From NCBI RefSeq assembly GCF_905397435.1, contig NZ_CAJPVI010000011.1, positions 1 through 64,000 on the forward strand: a stretch of DNA of 64,000 nt. The letters are read 5' to 3'. The notes beneath the pieces were generated by a model, which saw only the letters and a list, made by a program, of their open reading frames with translations, searched no databases and was not told the DNA's origin. Positions 62,999-64,000 of the stretch are shown here, one piece after another; position 1 is the stretch's first letter; each line of letters begins with the position of its first letter. A program made the position numbers and the translations under genes. Source of the DNA: Cupriavidus numazuensis. Lineage in GTDB: Bacteria; Pseudomonadota; Gammaproteobacteria; Burkholderiales; Burkholderiaceae.

Positions 62999-63970
62999 AT
63001 GAATCTCGCAAGGATCGACCTCAACCTGCTGCGCGTCTTCGATGCGGTGTACGAAGATCGCAACCTGCTGGCCGCTGGCAAGCGCCTGCATCTCAGTCAA
63101 TCAGCCATCAGCCACGCACTGGGCCGTCTTCGCGACGTGCTCCAGGACGATCTCTTCGTCCGCACAGCCAAGGGCATGGAGCCGACCGCCCGCGCAGTGA
63201 CAATGGCGACGCCCATCCGGAACGCGTTGCGGCAGATCCAGACCGCGCTTGGTGATGAACCCTTCGATCCGGCCAGCGCGCGCCGGGAGTTCGTGGTGGC
63301 CGCCAACGACTACATTACATTGCTTCTGCTCAGCCGGCTGAGCCAGCGCCTGCGCGCGGAAGCGCCGATGGTCGACCTTGTGGTGCGCCCTTCGACAAGA
63401 CTCGATCTGGCCGGGCAGATCGACATCGGCCGCATCGATATCGCTATCGGCATCTTCGCGGAGGTGCCGACGCGGTTCCAGTCGATGCTGGTCTGGAAGC
63501 AAACCGAGGTAATGGTCGCGCATCGCGATCATCCGATCGGCGACCGTCCGCTGACTCATGATGACCTGCTGACCTATCCACTGGTCGCCGTGTCACTGGG
63601 CGGGCAGGAGGAAGGCGCGGTCAGCGGCTTTATCGTCGAACGCGGCCTTGCACGGCAATCGGAAATGTTCGACCGGCAGGCGCTGGAAGATGCGTTCACG
63701 GGTTCAGCAACGCTGCCGCGTATCCGCGTCGCCGTGGCGCATTCGCTGGCGATACCCTCTCTGGTTCGCCACAGCGACATGCTGGCGCTCGTGCCTTCGC
63801 CGTTGGGTCGCGAGTTCGAGCGTCATGGTGAACTGCGCATTCATCCGTTGCCCTACCCCGCGCCCGTGACGTCGGTACGGGCAGTGTGGCACGGCCGCAA
63901 TGACGAAGATCCGGCCTTGCAATGGCTGCGCAAGCAGATTGCCGATGTGGCGAGCCAGGTGAGAACTTAA
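62999..63970 (+). CDS. LysR-type regulator (NodD/NahR-like subgroup)
   Basis: 323 residues. N-terminus ARIDLNLLRVFDAVYEDRNL and helix-turn-helix LLAAGKRLHLSQSAISHALG belong to the subgroup that includes NahR/NodD/LinR. Effector domain complete (FVVAANDYITLLLLSRLSQR). No co-transcribed target lies within the window; the target may be beyond the right edge or the upstream repeat-protein gene. Confidence 0.9.
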   Translation: MNLARIDLNLLRVFDAVYEDRNLLAAGKRLHLSQSAISHALGRLRDVLQDDLFVRTAKGMEPTARAVTMATPIRNALRQIQTALGDEPFDPASARREFVVAANDYITLLLLSRLSQRLRAEAPMVDLVVRPSTRLDLAGQIDIGRIDIAIGIFAEVPTRFQSMLVWKQTEVMVAHRDHPIGDRPLTHDDLLTYPLVAVSLGGQEEGAVSGFIVERGLARQSEMFDRQALEDAFTGSATLPRIRVAVAHSLAIPSLVRHSDMLALVPSPLGREFERHGELRIHPLPYPAPVTSVRAVWHGRNDEDPALQWLRKQIADVASQVRT

Positions 63971-64000
63971 CAACTCCCGTTTGCTGCAAGGTTACCTCGC

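Overview
The window is a GC-rich beta-proteobacterial chromosome segment, most likely Cupriavidus/Ralstonia (Burkholderiaceae), possibly the secondary replicon. The evidence is the catR-catBC-receptor-catD layout, six stand-alone Bug-type (tripartite tricarboxylate receptor) periplasmic proteins, a PhaZd-like PHB depolymerase, and a ROK/ABC/zwf/pgi/PfkB sugar cluster of the kind I recall for fructose use in Cupriavidus. The genus is inferred from gene content, not from a search.

Layout. 1-400: the 5' tip of a probable transposase running off the left edge, then non-coding DNA with a strong plus-strand terminator. 0.5-4.8 kb: catechol ortho-cleavage genes (catD, Bug receptor, catC, catB) diverging from catR, with a clear CatR box. 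4.9-6.8 kb: leuA with a Leu-rich leader ORF that looks like an undescribed attenuator. 6.9-8.6 kb: chemoreceptor. 8.7-11.0 kb: FAD monooxygenase and AraC regulator. 11.1-17.9 kb: class A beta-lactamase directly downstream of a Mrp/Pha cation/proton antiporter operon. 18.1-20.9 kb: CSS-EAL phosphodiesterase and an outer-membrane transporter-like protein.

21-31 kb: amidase, three Bug receptors and a crotonase, with a striking 67-bp inverted repeat between two divergent receptors; then a degenerated HEPN/MNT toxin-antitoxin relic and an IclR-controlled thiolase/SDR/crotonase acyl-CoA module. 31-44.8 kb: regulators, a TauD-family dioxygenase with a small hydrolase, more Bug receptors, a truncated alpha-hydroxy-acid dehydrogenase, an MDR alcohol dehydrogenase, a fumarate-reductase-like flavoprotein, and a Bug/amidase unit diverging from LysR plus a DadA-like oxidase, tied together by a repeated operator-like motif.

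44.9-54.1 kb: the sugar cluster (ROK regulator with a palindromic operator, ABC transporter, zwf, pgi, kinase) would import a sugar, probably fructose, phosphorylate it and feed the Entner-Doudoroff route through glucose 6-phosphate. An octanucleotide tandem repeat starts at the zwf stop codon. 54.1-64 kb: an orphan MbcA/ParS-type antitoxin, PHB depolymerase, VWA protein, SbmA/BacA-type ABC exporter, a patch of gene decay (LysR fragment, broken AhpD-like gene) around an Rrf2 regulator, an NDH-2-like oxidoreductase, a small secreted protein with six 12-residue DPYTDGA repeats, and a final LysR regulator.

No rRNA, tRNA, CRISPR array, prophage or complete insertion sequence was recognised. Start codons were re-chosen from ribosome-binding sites and family alignment from memory; all similarity statements are unaided recognition.
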